A DNA stretch of 64,000 bases from Cryptomeria japonica. Its lineage: Eukaryota; Streptophyta; Pinopsida; Cupressales; Cupressaceae. Location of the stretch: assembly GCF_030272615.1 (NCBI RefSeq), contig NC_081414.1:665227938-665291937 (forward strand), read 5' to 3'. Shown here piece by piece: positions 12,340-23,366 of the stretch. A program made the position numbers and the translations under genes. The notes under the pieces are model-generated. The model had not been told where the DNA came from and searched no databases. It saw only the letters and a program-made list of their open reading frames with translations. Every line of letters starts with the position of its first letter. Position 1 is the first letter of the stretch.

Positions 12340-13265
12340 TCAAGCTTCTATCAACAATGTAAGTACAAATCAAACCCCTAAGGCCAATTTTCCTTAGTGC
12401 ATAAGATATCACAAGTTGGTAAATTCAAACATCTACTACAAATGAGCACAAAGATGCCGATCCACCTTGAAGAAGCAAAATGATCAAAAGTTGATTGCTC
12501 AAGACAACTTAGTACAAATGAAGGAGAAAAATCTGACTCAACAAGGAGGGTTTTGACAATGCAAAAGGTGAGGTTTTGAATGATGCACTACAAATGAAGG
12601 TGGAATAGCCGATTTGACAAAGTGATTTTGTTCATGCAAAGGGCAAGAGATAAATTTCATCAAACAACCTTACTACAAACAAAGCTTGAAAGCTGCCCTA
12701 GTTCAAGTTACTACAAATGCAAGGCAAGACCCTACCCAAGTCAAGATGCTACGTATGAAAGAGAGATAATCAATTAAGTTGATGGATTGCACAAACACCA
12801 AAATGGTGGTAGTACAAATGAGGCTTCAAAATCCCATCATGTTTTAAAATGAGATTGATCGAATTCATAACAACAAATGAAGAAGGAAAATTCGATTGCT
12901 TTGACATGATCACAAGTATAAACTCTTGAAGAAACTAAGGTTTGCATTTTTCAAAAGTACTAACAAAGCTCAAATTTCCGCCCAGTTTTTTTTGTGCAAA
13001 TGGACCCCAAAAGTCCGCCAAGAAGAGCTTAGTACAAACAAACATCAAGAGGCCACCAAAGTTGTTCACTACAAACGAGCCTCAAATTTCTGCCAAGGAG
13101 AGCCTACTACAAATGAACCTTAAATTGCTGCCAAGGTTGTGAACTACAAACGAAGATCAAATTTCTGCCAAAGCTATCTTAGTGCAAATGAATGGTATTT
13201 TGCTGCCCAAAAACTACAAATGGACATGAAAAATCTGACCAACAAGTTCAAAAGACAAGTCGGCT
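12340..13265. repeat. Diverged tandem array with CTACAAATGA core
   Basis: About 15-18 variants of (A/C)TACAAAYRAA recur every ~45-70 bp, most clearly at 12940-13260, where each is followed by a ...AAATTTCTGCCAAG... segment. The units are too diverged for a fixed period. Two overlapping ORFs at 12926-13142 read the same units in different frames and are not genes. Confidence 0.6.
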
Positions 13266-13371
13266 AGTATGATGATTGGCACCCAAAATGATAAGGAAAC
13301 ATTTTATTTGATCAAAGCAAGTCAGCCTAGAGGGAGATGAAGTGAAAAGACACAACCCTTAGACTTGCACG

Positions 13372-13384
13372 CCTATATAAAGGG
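13372..13384 (+). promoter_or_regulatory. TATA-like box, downstream copy of a duplicated segment
   Basis: ACGCCTATATAAAGGGG is followed by CCAGCGATTTTG and GATCATCCCATTGATCAAA, matching the segment at 10026. It lies directly after the CTACAAATGA array. Confidence 0.35.
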
Positions 13385-14432
13385 GAATTTGTAATTCATT
13401 TTTTCATACTTCAAAGCAACCCAGCGAACATAATTTTGATCTGCACCTCATCATACAAAAAAATACGCCCAGACCAGCGATTTTGTGATTTTCATCGATC
13501 ATCCCATTGATCAAATTCTAATCATTACTTCAAGGCACAGCAAATTTCATTTTGGAGGCAGTGATTTGACAAATATTTTGATCATTGCATTTGATCAAAA
13601 TACCCTTAAAGAGGGCGATTTTGATCAAAAGAAGGTTTCAAGATCAAGTGAAGGCAGTTTTTGTCTATTTTGGAAAGAAATCAAGGCAGAATTCTGTGGA
13701 AATTCACATAGCATTAGACCAGAAATAACTTGAAAATCAGAGATGCAAGTCTAATTCACAAATCAGACCTAAGATAGTAATTTCCAAGATTAATGTTTTC
13801 TTTGTTCTTGTAGGTCTAATACAACATAAAGTTAAAACCCCAAAGTATATAAAGGAAAGATCATTCAATCATACCAAGGCAAATCAGCATTGTGAAGAGT
13901 CCATCACATTCAAGGGTTCATCAAATATCAAGGATCAACATCAGCATGAAGGACTTAGGTTCTGCAACAAGACAACATCAACACAAAGTTCACACTACAA
14001 GGAGATGATGAGAAATCAAGGATTCCACGATATAAAGCCTAAGATCATGAATAAGGGAAGATCAACCATCAACATCACGTTGAGAAAATTGAATAATGTT
14101 GAGTATCATGAGATATTATTCAATACTCATTCATGATGATGAATCAAGTCTCCAAGTGCAAGTTGAGATGGCATCCTAGTCACCACTCAACCAATCAAAA
14201 GATTCCACGTCAGCATGTCCAAATGCAATGCACTTGATTCATCCTATGTAGGCACAAACTTTGAGCTACCTACCCTCATTTTCTATTGGTTCACATTCAA
14301 TATTGAACCGAAAACGTAATTTTCTCATTGTTCAAAAGGAGTTTGTTGTAACAAACCCTAATTAGGGTTTTCCATCTTGTAATCTCGGCCATTGATTGTG
14401 ATGAATTTGAGTCGTTCATTGTAAGGAGCTAT

Positions 14433-14442
14433 CTATATAAGG
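14433..14442 (+). promoter_or_regulatory. TATA box of LTR B
   Basis: CTATATAAGG lies about 335 bp into the LTR, at the position of GTCTATAAAA in LTR C (about 27168). This is a typical U3/R boundary arrangement. Confidence 0.5.
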
Positions 14443-14579
14443 CTCAGTTTCCTCATTTGTAAAATTTTAATAGCAAGTTAACAATAGTAGAGTAATAGAA
14501 GATAGATAGTAGCCAAACAATTAGGAAGTAGAAGTTAGATTAGGAGAAGGCGAAGATTGTTGCCAAAATCTTGTTGTAA

Positions 14580-14584
14580 AGAGC
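14580..14584. repeat. Target-site duplication AGAGC (left)
   Basis: AGAGC directly precedes the inserted element at 14585 and directly follows it at 22395-22399. A 5-bp duplication is normal for LTR retrotransposon integration. Confidence 0.9.
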
Positions 14585-15803
14585 TGTAAAGCGGAAAATC
14601 GAACCCTAGTTGCTCTCCCCTCTTCCAACTCCAAGGAGAGAGAAGGGAGGTTACTAAGATTGACGGTTTTCACTTAGGGGAGACTTTACATTCAAAAGAG
14701 GGGTTGAAACCCACAAGATCCAATCCCACACAATGCAAGATTGGATTCTAAATGAGTTTCAAGGGTTAAGACAGCAAGGCTACCCTCTTTTGTAAAGAAT
14801 GTGGATAGAATGATTAAGCTAGGAATACATAGAAAGTGAGAAAGATTCGCTTATAAACTGAGATAGGGATATAGGATGAAGTTGCGGACCTGGAATTAGC
14901 AGTAAAATGTCGAGACGGCGCTGTCCTGCAAATTTGAGCAAAAGTTGACAGGACGATGGCGCCCGGCATGCACACGGTCCTCCGAAAAATCCGCGAAACG
15001 AAGGGGGATCTGTTCGTCTCTGCACAAGGATTCCAGATCTTCAATTTCAGCCGCGTACCTGCAACCTACACACAGAAAAGCGAAGACGATTGGGGGGTTA
15101 GGGATTAGGGGTTTGCCCTTAGGTCAAACCCCGGTTTTGGAATTAACCAAGAAATGAGAAATGCTGTAAATGTAAATTATTGTAAAACAAGTACTAGTAC
15201 CTTGTTGTAAGAATGTTTGTATTCTTACATGCGAAGGTGTAGATGTTGTTGTATGTTGTATGTTGTATGTGATCTCCTCTTCAATGATTGAATCCTTGTC
15301 TTGAATGCAACACTTAGCCTTGAATGGAGACTTAGAATGATCAATTGCTTGAAGGAGTGCTTGAATGCTTGAATGCTTGAATGTTTGAGTATCGTTTTCG
15401 CCCTTTTTTTTCCATCTTATCAAAATGGGAGAGGAAATGTAGTTTATATACTTGCCAATTAGGGTTAAAAGACTGATTTTTATGACCTTAGGCCGACCAA
15501 GAAACAATATTTCCCGAATTGCAAACATAAAGACCTGAGGCCCCAAAAGAGACCGGGCCCAAAATAGGGCCAGTGACCAGGGCACTGGGCGCCATGGTCC
15601 TGGGGGACCAGGGCGCTGGGCACTCTGGTCCCACCTCCCGAGACAGCAGGGTGCAAGGAGGGATCAGGCAGGGTGCTGGAAAAATGTAGTTTTTGATGTC
15701 ATGAGCAAGTTTCGGGGTCTCCATTCAGGTTCCGTGTTGCATCGCCATCGTGAAGACCGAAATGCAGTCGAAATTGCAAGTGTCGCAATTTTAGGACGCT
15801 ACA
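14585..15803 (-). repeat. 3' LTR (left copy) of the gag-protease-only element
   Basis: It is 1219 bp and runs from TGTAAAGCGG to GCTACA. It differs from the right copy by scattered substitutions and by three 7-bp units of a TTGTATG microsatellite (three units here, six in the other). It contains a conserved ~30-bp stem-loop motif at about 14951-14972. Confidence 0.9.
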
Positions 15804-15818
15804 TTTAGCCCCCACTTT
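15804..15818 (-). promoter_or_regulatory. Polypurine tract
   Basis: Read on the minus strand this is AAAGTGGGGGCTAAA, immediately upstream of the LTR terminus TGTAGCG. It is a typical second-strand primer site for Ty3/gypsy elements. Confidence 0.75.
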
Positions 15819-16592
15819 AGCGGGAGCATAAGCGTACGCTCATACTTCCGGTAAAGTACAAGGAAACAACATTGAAAGACTTTCACCACGTCAAGGAGGC
15901 AAGATACACCAAGCCCCCAGTGGACTAAGGATCTTACGACTTCAATTGACAAAGTAAAAGGGAAGATCACGAGGGAGAACCATGACTGTCAGTAGTAAGG
16001 CTCCCTCACTATGAGTCATGCAAGAGAAATACCGAAAATTTTCAAGGCAAAGCTAAGTTCGCCAAGAAATTTTCAAGTATCCTAAAGGGATAGACGGGAT
16101 GTATGCCCCCCTACGTTAAAGCGATCACACACGCCTCAACAGGGGTGATTGCTTTAAGGTAGTGATACATATAGGAAATGAGAAGGGAAAGGAGCACGTT
16201 ATCACAAAGATTTAGCCCCCAAGTGTGAGATAAACCCAAGGATAATAGACACAAAACACAAAGCACAAGGTGACTTCGCTTTCCTCGGGGTCAGTATGCT
16301 GTATGATAATTCATGTATATCATATGTATATATGCATAATTGTTCTTCATTCCCCAATCAAGGAAAGTCACCTAGAAGAAGGGAACACATGTGTCTTTTG
16401 AGTCAACATGAGAGAGACCAAAAGAGATCTCAATGCTTTGCATCGTCCTCAAGTAGACAACACTAAGGACAACAAATAGAAGAATGAGAATAACACATAG
16501 AAGAGGTAACAAAAGAGAGGAGGAGAGAATCTACTATGCTAATGTAACTAGTCTAGCACGTCATCTACCCCCCGATCTTGCTGATCAATGTT
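15819..16592 (-). other. 3' untranslated region of the gag-protease-only element
   Basis: No coding capacity is recognised after the gag-PR frame ends at 16593. Nothing resembles RT or integrase. A T/A-rich TATATCATATGTATATATGC stretch lies near 16316-16336. Confidence 0.45.
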
Positions 16593-19500
16593 TCAGGAAG
16601 GCAGGGAACACGCTAGAGGAGGAACATCCAACACAGCAGATGGAGCTATCACAAGATCCAAACAAGGGCTATGTTCATGTTCCAATCCACGTTGTTCTTG
16701 TCTAGGAGCTAGGATAAGTGCTTTAGAAAATTCGTTAGATAAATGGTTATCAATATCAACAAGTTCATATTCACTTTCAGAAGCAAGAGAAGTAACATTT
16801 TCATCATGAATAACATTTTCATCTATATTATCATCAAGATTTATAAAAATAGGATCTTTAACTCGCACAGGATCAAGACCATCATGCATCTTATGTTTAG
16901 GAGATTTTGGAGAAAATGGAATAATGCTTGTTGAAGGTGTTTTTGGGGATTGCAAAGTTTGAGAAGCAGTTGCCTGAGCTCTAAGACGACGCTTTCGTCG
17001 GCGTTCACGTGCAGAACTATTTCATCTAGTCTTAGTAGGAAGTGGAGAAGATTGAGGAGGAGGAATGTTCTCATCCTTATCCCTTGGGTGTTTAGGTTGT
17101 GGTCTCTTAGGCTGGATAATAGGAGAAGAGGAAGGTCTCTTCTCTCTATAAAAGGAAGGGGGAGGAACTGCTCCATATAAAGGAGGAATATTTGGTTTAG
17201 GAAGCAGACCAAGTCCATCATGACGAGGAGGTATAGGTCTGCTTTTAGAAAGTTTATTAGACATAGACATAGTCACATCCATAGGAATGGGTTGGGAATC
17301 TTCTTGAGGAAAGACATTAGTTTTATCTTTCAAAGGAAGAACTTCCTTCTCAAGAATGATAGGAATATCAAGTTTGGGTGTTCTAGGTTCACTTAGAGAT
17401 AGGATCATATCTGTTTTCCACTTTTGATAAGATTTAAAAAGATGATCACTTCGTGGTGGAAGCGATTGGAATTGTTTAGGCCAAAAATAATCAATAGGAA
17501 CACTAGAAGTTCTTTCAGCTGGTTTAAAGAGACTATGATTGACAGTAACAACTTCACCATTATGGGGAAATTTCAAACACTTGTGAATAGGAGAAGCAAT
17601 AGCTTTCATGGAAGATAGCCAAGGATAGCCAAGCTTCACACGAAATTGTTCGGATGAAGGAATAATAGCAAAGTTTACATCAAGGGATTTGTTATGGACC
17701 TCAATAGGTAATGTAATAGAACCAATTGCAGGAGAAGAAAATGCATCAAATAATTTCACAATCACATCTGTTTTGTCATAGATCACTTGATTCAATTGCA
17801 AAGTAAAAAGAAATTCTTCAGTAATAACATTAACCATGCACGAAGGATCAATAAGCACTCCACGGCAAGGTGTATTCTTGACTTTTGCAACTATGTATAA
17901 AGGACCATCAGGTGCCCTGATAGTTTCATTAGAATCAAATGTGATGGAAGGTTATTTAGGGTTTTCTTGCTGCTCTACAAAGTTAATCACATTCGGAGTC
18001 ATAGACACAAGACCATCAGATGAGAAAGAGGAATCATTAGTCTCAATCGCATTAGAGGTATGAAAAGGTAATGGATCAGTAAAAATCTGAAGATTTTGGT
18101 TAGGAGGAGCTACAGATGTGTTGCCTTTATCATTCACTCCCGAAATAGAGATAGTATTATTATCAATCAAATCTTGAATTTTACCCTTTAAAGAAAAACA
18201 TTTTTCAGTATCATGCCCAGGTTGATGATGAAATTGACAAAAAGATTTGTTGTCAAAATAAGGTGAATTAATCTTTGCAGGATCTATTTGCCTTATAGGA
18301 GGAAGAGTAAGCACATTTTGTTCCAATAGCTTATTCATAATACTATGCAATGATTCATTCAAAGGAGTATACTTTCTTTCTTTCTTGAAAAACTTAGAAA
18401 TAGGAGGCACACCTGATGCTGCATTCACATTGTTGTTGATGATGTTTTCATTGATTTTGATGGAATCTCTGTTCGGTTTAAACTTTCCAAATGGTTGTTG
18501 ACTGCTATCACCCTTATCACTCAGAGCCATAGGATGTGATTGTTCCATTTGACTCACAGTCAGTTGATAATTGTGAAGAGTTGCACACAACTGTTGGAAA
18601 TAAGTAAACTCAGAAAACAGGAGTTTGTCTCGAATATCTTTTTGTAAATTAGAAATAAAGATTCTTTGAATATCATTGTCAGGCACTGGAAAAGAGATTT
18701 GAGCATACAAATGCTTGTATCTACCAATGAAATCAGTCACTTTTTCTTTAACACCTTGTTTACAATGCATTAAATCAATCAAAGTAACTTTAGGACTTAT
18801 ATTGTTTTGAAATTGTTGAATAAAAGCATTTGCAAGTTGTTCGAAAGAAGTAATAGAATAAGAAGGCAACGAGCAATATCATTGTAGGGCTTTATCTCTT
18901 AATGTCCTAGTAAACAGTTTTGCAAGCAACCTTTGGTCATAAGCAAAATCAGTACATATTGTTTGAAAAGTCTTAACATGTGTTAGAGGATCACCTTTAC
19001 CATTATAAAGCTCCAAATGCGGGATTTCAACATGTTTAGGAGGGATAGCTCGAACAATGTCAAGAGAAAGTGGGCTCGCAACATCAAATGTGGGCACACT
19101 AAACTTAGATTGATTCATAGAGGCAATTTGTTGCTGTAAAGAAGAGACAGTTTGTGCAAGATTGTTAATGGTCGCTTCAGTTGAAGAATTCATATTAGAT
19201 GTGTTAGATTGAGATGGAGGTGTTATGTTATTGAAAGAAGGTAAAGAGTAAGGTGGCGGGACACTATGATAGTTAGTCATAGGAGAGGATTGGAAAGGAG
19301 GAACACCACAAGGAGGAATGGAATGGTTGAATGAATTGCCCCCTTGCGTCATGTTCATTTGTGGAGATGTAATAGGGACACTCATTGAAGGAATGAATGA
19401 AGAAGTCGGATTGAATGAAGGAAGAGGGTTAATTGAAGAGGAAGGATTGCCCCCATGACTGGTGATCATAGGCGGAATGTCTTGTATAGAAGTAGTCATT

Positions 19501-19973
19501 ATGTTTGATGTAAAAGTAGGTATGCTAGCAATAGAAGTTGTTAAAGGAATAGAATGATTGACTTGAGTGGGAGGTTGTGTATAACCTAAAGTTTCGGCAC
19601 AACTCTTCATAGGCATCACATTTGAATCCACAATGTGTGCAATACCACGCAAAATATCAATTCCATTCTTATCACTTTGAAGCATATGTTTTAGACCCTC
19701 AATTAAAGGAAGAGCTTGACTATCGGGGTATTCTTGAGACATCCATTGTCGAAAATCGTCAAATTGGTTATCCAATTTCGAAAGTTGTTCTACAGAAACC
19801 TCATGGAGAGCTTCTTCATCATTAGGAGGATTAGAGGAATTACCCATGTCCTCGTTAAAAAGGCTATTCAAATTAGGCTCCATCTCCTCAGTAATTAAAC
19901 CTTGGAAAAACTTAATTCTAAGGCTTCGTCTAATGGGAATAGTGTAAGTAGGGCTTATTGTTGTAAAACTCAT
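16593..19973 (-). pseudogene. gag-protease polyprotein with three in-frame stops
   Basis: One reading frame of about 1127 codons starts at the ATG at 19971-19973. In order it has a Pro/Ser/Thr-rich N-terminal ~250 residues and a capsid domain (VEIPHLELYNGKGDPLTHVK, then SFEQLANAFIQQF and KEKVTDFIGRYK). Next are a zinc-knuckle-like CQFHHQPGHDTEKC, a retropepsin-like part with VLIDPSCMVNVI in place of the usual D-S/T-G and KLGYPWLSSMKAIAS, and a Pro-rich basic tail. The stops are near 18876 (TGA at the Trp of an LQWY-like motif), 17952 and 17022; no frameshift was found. Glycine is missing from the protease active-site triplet, which may be lineage-specific or disabling. Confidence 0.8.
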
Positions 19974-20075
19974 GCACTAGAGAGAGAGAGAAGATTTTGA
20001 ATTTTAGAGGTAGCAAATTTCAATAAAATCAGCCAATCTTCTAGATTTAAGCTGTTAAATGCAATCACGACAATC

Positions 20076-20159
20076 TCCCGAAATTTCGAAAAAAATGTCA
20101 GGGACCGTGGCGCTCGGAGTGCACACAGTCCTTGCAACTTTTTTCGAAATTTGCAGGGA
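20076..20159. repeat. Stem-loop 1 in element leader
   Basis: The outer arms GAAATTTCGAAAAAA and TTTTTTCGAAATTTG are complementary. The inner part contains GGACCGTGGCGCTCGG...CACAGTCC, whose ends can also pair. A related motif recurs at 20696 and in both LTRs. Confidence 0.65.
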
Positions 20160-20695
20160 TGAAAGTTATGATGATTTTTAAGTTAATCTGAAAAAATTGA
20201 GTGATTTTACGATCTGTAGATAGGCCAAATTAAAGTTGCAATCTCAAAATTGAACCCTACCAAGATTGTCAAAAAATGCAAAATTTGAATTTTGAAAAAG
20301 AGAGGGAAACTGAAATTTTGAATTTTATGATTTTAGAGGGAATACTAAAAGCAATGCAAGTTTTGAATTTTAAAAGTTGACTCAATTTCACGCAAAATTC
20401 AATTTTGAAAGCGGAAATCAAAGTTGTTGTAATTAAACATTTAATTTCAAAAGTCACAAATTGCAAGAATTTGAATAAAGCACTGAAATTTCGAATGAAT
20501 GCCAACACACTTTTTAGATTTAGGACAGTAAGAACACCATTTTGACACAAAATTTCAATTTCAACAATTTTTGAATGATTAGAAGCCTTAAACCAAGCAA
20601 TCACAAGACCAACTTTGACTTTAATTTTGAAAGTGTTAGAATTGATGAAATCAGCCAAAATTCTGGATTTTAGCCAAAAAATACAGTAAGATCTA

Positions 20696-20782
20696 GCTCC
20701 CGAAATTTCGAAAAAAATGTCGGGGACGATGGCGCTCGGAGTGCACACGGTCCTCGCAACTTTTTTCCAAATTTTCAGGGAT
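20696..20782. repeat. Stem-loop 2 in element leader
   Basis: It has the same design as stem-loop 1: GAAATTTCGAAAAAA arm, GGACGATGGCGCTCGG...CACACGGTCC core, TTTTTTCCAAATTT arm. It lies 620 bp from the first copy. Confidence 0.65.
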
Positions 20783-21128
20783 GAAAGATATTATGATTTT
20801 GTTGCAGAATCCAAAGTTACAGCTGATTTGGAGATGTTTTGATCAGTGAAATTGTCGGACAAAGGTTGAATCAAGAGGGTTTCAAAAATTAGGGTTTTGA
20901 CACTTAACCACTTAATTTTCAGAATTAAAGCACAAATATGAATTGATAATTTGCAATAGAAAGGTAGATCTAAAACAAGCATTAATAATTAAACATTTTG
21001 CAAGCTCAATTACTAAAAAGAAAATTTAGGGTTTTTATGCAATCAACCTCTAAAATTTTGCAAAAGATCAAACACAGAAATGTAATCAAGGAATCCAATT
21101 TTCAGATCTAACCATGAATAATCAAAAA

Positions 21129-21151
21129 GGATGTTCACGTCAGGTTCACCA
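21129..21151 (-). promoter_or_regulatory. Candidate primer-binding site
   Basis: Read on the minus strand, TGGTGAACCTGACGTGAAC begins three bases after the LTR terminus. It has the TGG start expected for pairing with a tRNA 3' CCA. I cannot assign the tRNA. Confidence 0.5.
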
Positions 21152-21154
21152 AAA

Positions 21155-22394
21155 TGTAAAGCAGAAAATCGAACCCTAGTTGCTCTCCCCTCTTCCAACT
21201 CCAAGGAGAGAGAAGGGAGGTTACTAGGATTGACGGTTTTCACTTAGGGGAGACTTTACATTCAAAAGAGGGGTTGAAACCCACAAGATCCAATCCCACA
21301 CAATGCAAGATTGGATTCTAAATGAGTTTCAAGGGTTAAGACAGCAAGGCTACCCTCTTTTGTAAAGAATGTGGATAGAATGATTAAGCTAGGAATACAT
21401 AGAAAGTGAGAAAGATTCGCTTATAAACTAAGATAGGGATATAGGATGAAGCTGCGGACCTGGAATTAGCAGTAAAATGTCGAGACGGCGTTGTCCTGCA
21501 AATTTAAGCAAAAGTTGACAGGACGATGGCGCCCGGCGTGCACACGGTCCTCCGAAAAATCCGCGAAACGAAGGGGGATCTGTTCGTCTCTGCACAAGGA
21601 TTCCAGATCTTCAATTTCAGCCGCGTACCTGCAACCTACACATAGAAAAGCGAAGACGATTGGGGGGTTAGGGATTAGGGGTTTGCCCTTAGGTCAAACC
21701 CCGGTTTTGGAATTAACCAAGAAATGAGAAATGTTGTAAATGTAAATGATTGTAAAACAAGTACTAGTACCTTATTGTAAGAATGTTTGTATTCTTACAT
21801 GCGAAGGTGTAGATGTTGTTGTATGTTGTATGTTGTATGTTGTATGTTGTATGTTGTATGTGATCTCCTCTTCAATGGTTGAATCCTTGTCTTGAATGCA
21901 ACACTTAGCCTTGAATGGAGACTTAGAATGATCAATTGCTTGAAGGAGTGCTTGAATGCTTGAATGCTTGAATGTTTGAGTATCGTTTTCGCCCTTTTTC
22001 TTCCATCTTATCAAAATGGGAGAGGAAATGTAGTTTATATACTTGCCAATTAGGGTTAAAAGACTGATTTTTCTGACCTTAGGCCGACCAGGAAACAATA
22101 TTTCCCGAATTGCAAACATAAAGACCCGAGGCCCCAAAAGAGACCGGGCCCAAAATAGGGCCAGGGACCAGGGCGCTGGGTGCCATGGTCCTGGGGGACC
22201 AGGGCGCTGGGCGCTCTGGTCCCACCTCCCGGGACAGCAGGGTGCAAGGAGGGATCAGGCAGGGTGCTGGAAAAATGCAGTTTTTGATGTCATGAGCAAG
22301 TTTCGAGGTCTCCATTCAGGTTCCGTGTTGCATCGCCATCGTGAAGACCGAAATGCAGTCGAAATTGCAAGTGTCACAATTTTAGGACGCTACA
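21155..22394 (-). repeat. 5' LTR (right copy) of the gag-protease-only element
   Basis: It is 1240 bp, with the same termini as the left copy and 21 bp longer through three extra TTGTATG units at about 21815-21860. The minus-strand end reads TGTAGCGTCCTAAAATTG. ORFs crossing this LTR on both strands are repeated in the other LTR and are not genes. Confidence 0.9.
22032..22041 (-). promoter_or_regulatory. TATA box of the gag-protease-only element
   Basis: The minus strand reads AGTATATAAACTAC about 350 bp into the 5' LTR. The same site is at 15441-15450 in the other LTR. Confidence 0.5.
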
Positions 22395-22399
22395 AGAGC
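22395..22399. repeat. Target-site duplication AGAGC (right)
   Basis: It matches 14580-14584. After it, LTR B continues without loss. Confidence 0.9.
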
Positions 22400-23094
22400 A
22401 TATGATTTCATTGAAGCTATGGTGAATTAATGTGTCATTTCAGCAAGTTGCATGGTCTCTACTTCTTAATTCATTTGCTTTCATGTCGATTAAATGAATG
22501 ATAGGAATTGTGAATGGTTAATGGTGAAATTCATTTATCCATACCACTAGCAATTTGTTGATAGTAATTTGCCTTGTGTGGTCAACTGGAATCCTTAAAT
22601 GAGCTTAACTTTAATTGCTATTCATAACTTGATATGCATCACCTTGATGGTGTCCTTGTTGTTGATAGTGATTTGAACATCACCTACTTTCCTTAGAAGA
22701 TTGCATTAATCTTTGCAGAGCTGTTGTTTTGCATATCAAAGCAAGGCTTACTCGAGTTTCACCAAAGGTTGTTCATTGTTCTCAAATTCTTAGGAATAGT
22801 ATAGACTTCTTAAACTCTATCTCTTTTGCAATTTTATTTTCCAAGCAAGTAGTTAGAATCTAAGTTCCAGCAACGTCCAAACGTTCAACATTCGAGTATT
22901 CAACATAAGTCCCCTTGGATTACTAGCAATCACATCAACCATTTGAGCTTATCCATGAGTCAAGACCTGACTATAGAAACCTTGGAGTTGTCTCATTTGA
23001 TCGCGAATCATAGCATTTGAGAGACTTTATTCAAGAGAGGATAAGATACCTTGGTATTTTATTGTGTTTGATTGTGCTAAAAAACACATCAACA
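22400..23094 (+). repeat. LTR B, right part
   Basis: It resumes with CATTGAAGCTATGGTG, matching LTR C at about 27308, and ends AAACACATCAACA. Confidence 0.8.
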
Positions 23095-23361
23095 CTAGGG
23101 TGGGAGGGTTGTTAGATAAGTTGTAAGTTTTCTGCAGCCACTTGAATCATCCCATCACCCTCTCACCATGATGCTACCCCTATTTTATAAGTAGTTTGAG
23201 AAGTTGACTATTAACACTAGTCACCCCTATGCCACACCAATGAGCATCAAAACATAGAACAGCTCTAAGGAAACTAGTAAACTGGACTACTAACAGTGAG
23301 AATAAAATCCCTATTATCTTTTGCTTCCTAGATTATTAAGCTATAGCCATACCTATTGTGA
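23095..23361. other. Short unclassified stretch after LTR B
   Basis: No ORF, LTR or repeat is recognised. It separates LTR B from the solo LTR and is not present between LTR A and its internal region, so it is either extra sequence or part of a different internal variant. Confidence 0.3.
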
Positions 23362-23366
23362 CATTT

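Larger units (their letters stand above)
8833..14096 (+). mobile_element. Internal region between LTR A and LTR B (decayed gag-bearing LTR element)
   Basis: The first ~150 bp (GGACCCCCCCTTTTTT, then a TTAGCTTAGCTATT-like block) resembles the sequence at about 24010 in the next internal region. Contents in order are a G-depleted tract, a TATA-containing segment near 10026, a broken gag (10850-11985), a diverged repeat array and a second TATA-containing segment near 13374. I see no protease, RT or integrase, so this is a non-autonomous or heavily deleted element. Confidence 0.5.
14097..14584 (+). repeat. LTR B, left part (interrupted by an insertion)
   Basis: It starts TGTTGAGTAT, like LTR C at 26833. 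It carries CAAACCCTAATTAGGG, CTCGGCCATTGAT and a TATA box. The matching right part resumes at 22400 after the inserted element. Together they give about 1183 bp, close to the 1161 bp of LTR C. Confidence 0.8.
19974..21128 (-). other. Leader of the gag-protease-only element with two large stem-loops
   Basis: Between the candidate primer-binding site and gag there is about 1.15 kb without a gene. It is A/T-rich and contains two related hairpins (see separate entries) set in a partial internal duplication of roughly 620 bp (shared AAATCAGCCAA, GATTTTAGC and GCTCCCGAAATTTCG blocks). Confidence 0.55.
14585..22394 (-). mobile_element. Complete gag-protease-only LTR retrotransposon, nested in LTR B
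   Basis: The element is 7810 bp with two nearly identical LTRs (termini TGTA/TACA), a TSD of AGAGC, a G-rich polypurine tract beside the left LTR and a candidate primer-binding site beside the right LTR, all consistent with minus-strand orientation. It has one gag-PR reading frame (16593-19973) and a long leader with two large hairpins. No RT, RNase H or integrase is present and there is no room for them, so it needs enzymes in trans. The gag style (zinc-knuckle-like CQFHHQPGHDTEKC) resembles the Tat/Athila branch of Ty3/gypsy. LTR divergence is low (about 2% by eye), making it one of the younger insertions here. Confidence 0.85.

Noticed and set aside
15124-15585. 153-codon minus-strand ORF and its relatives at 21772-22405
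   Set aside because: Fall inside the two LTR copies of the same element; frames differ and overlap on both strands.
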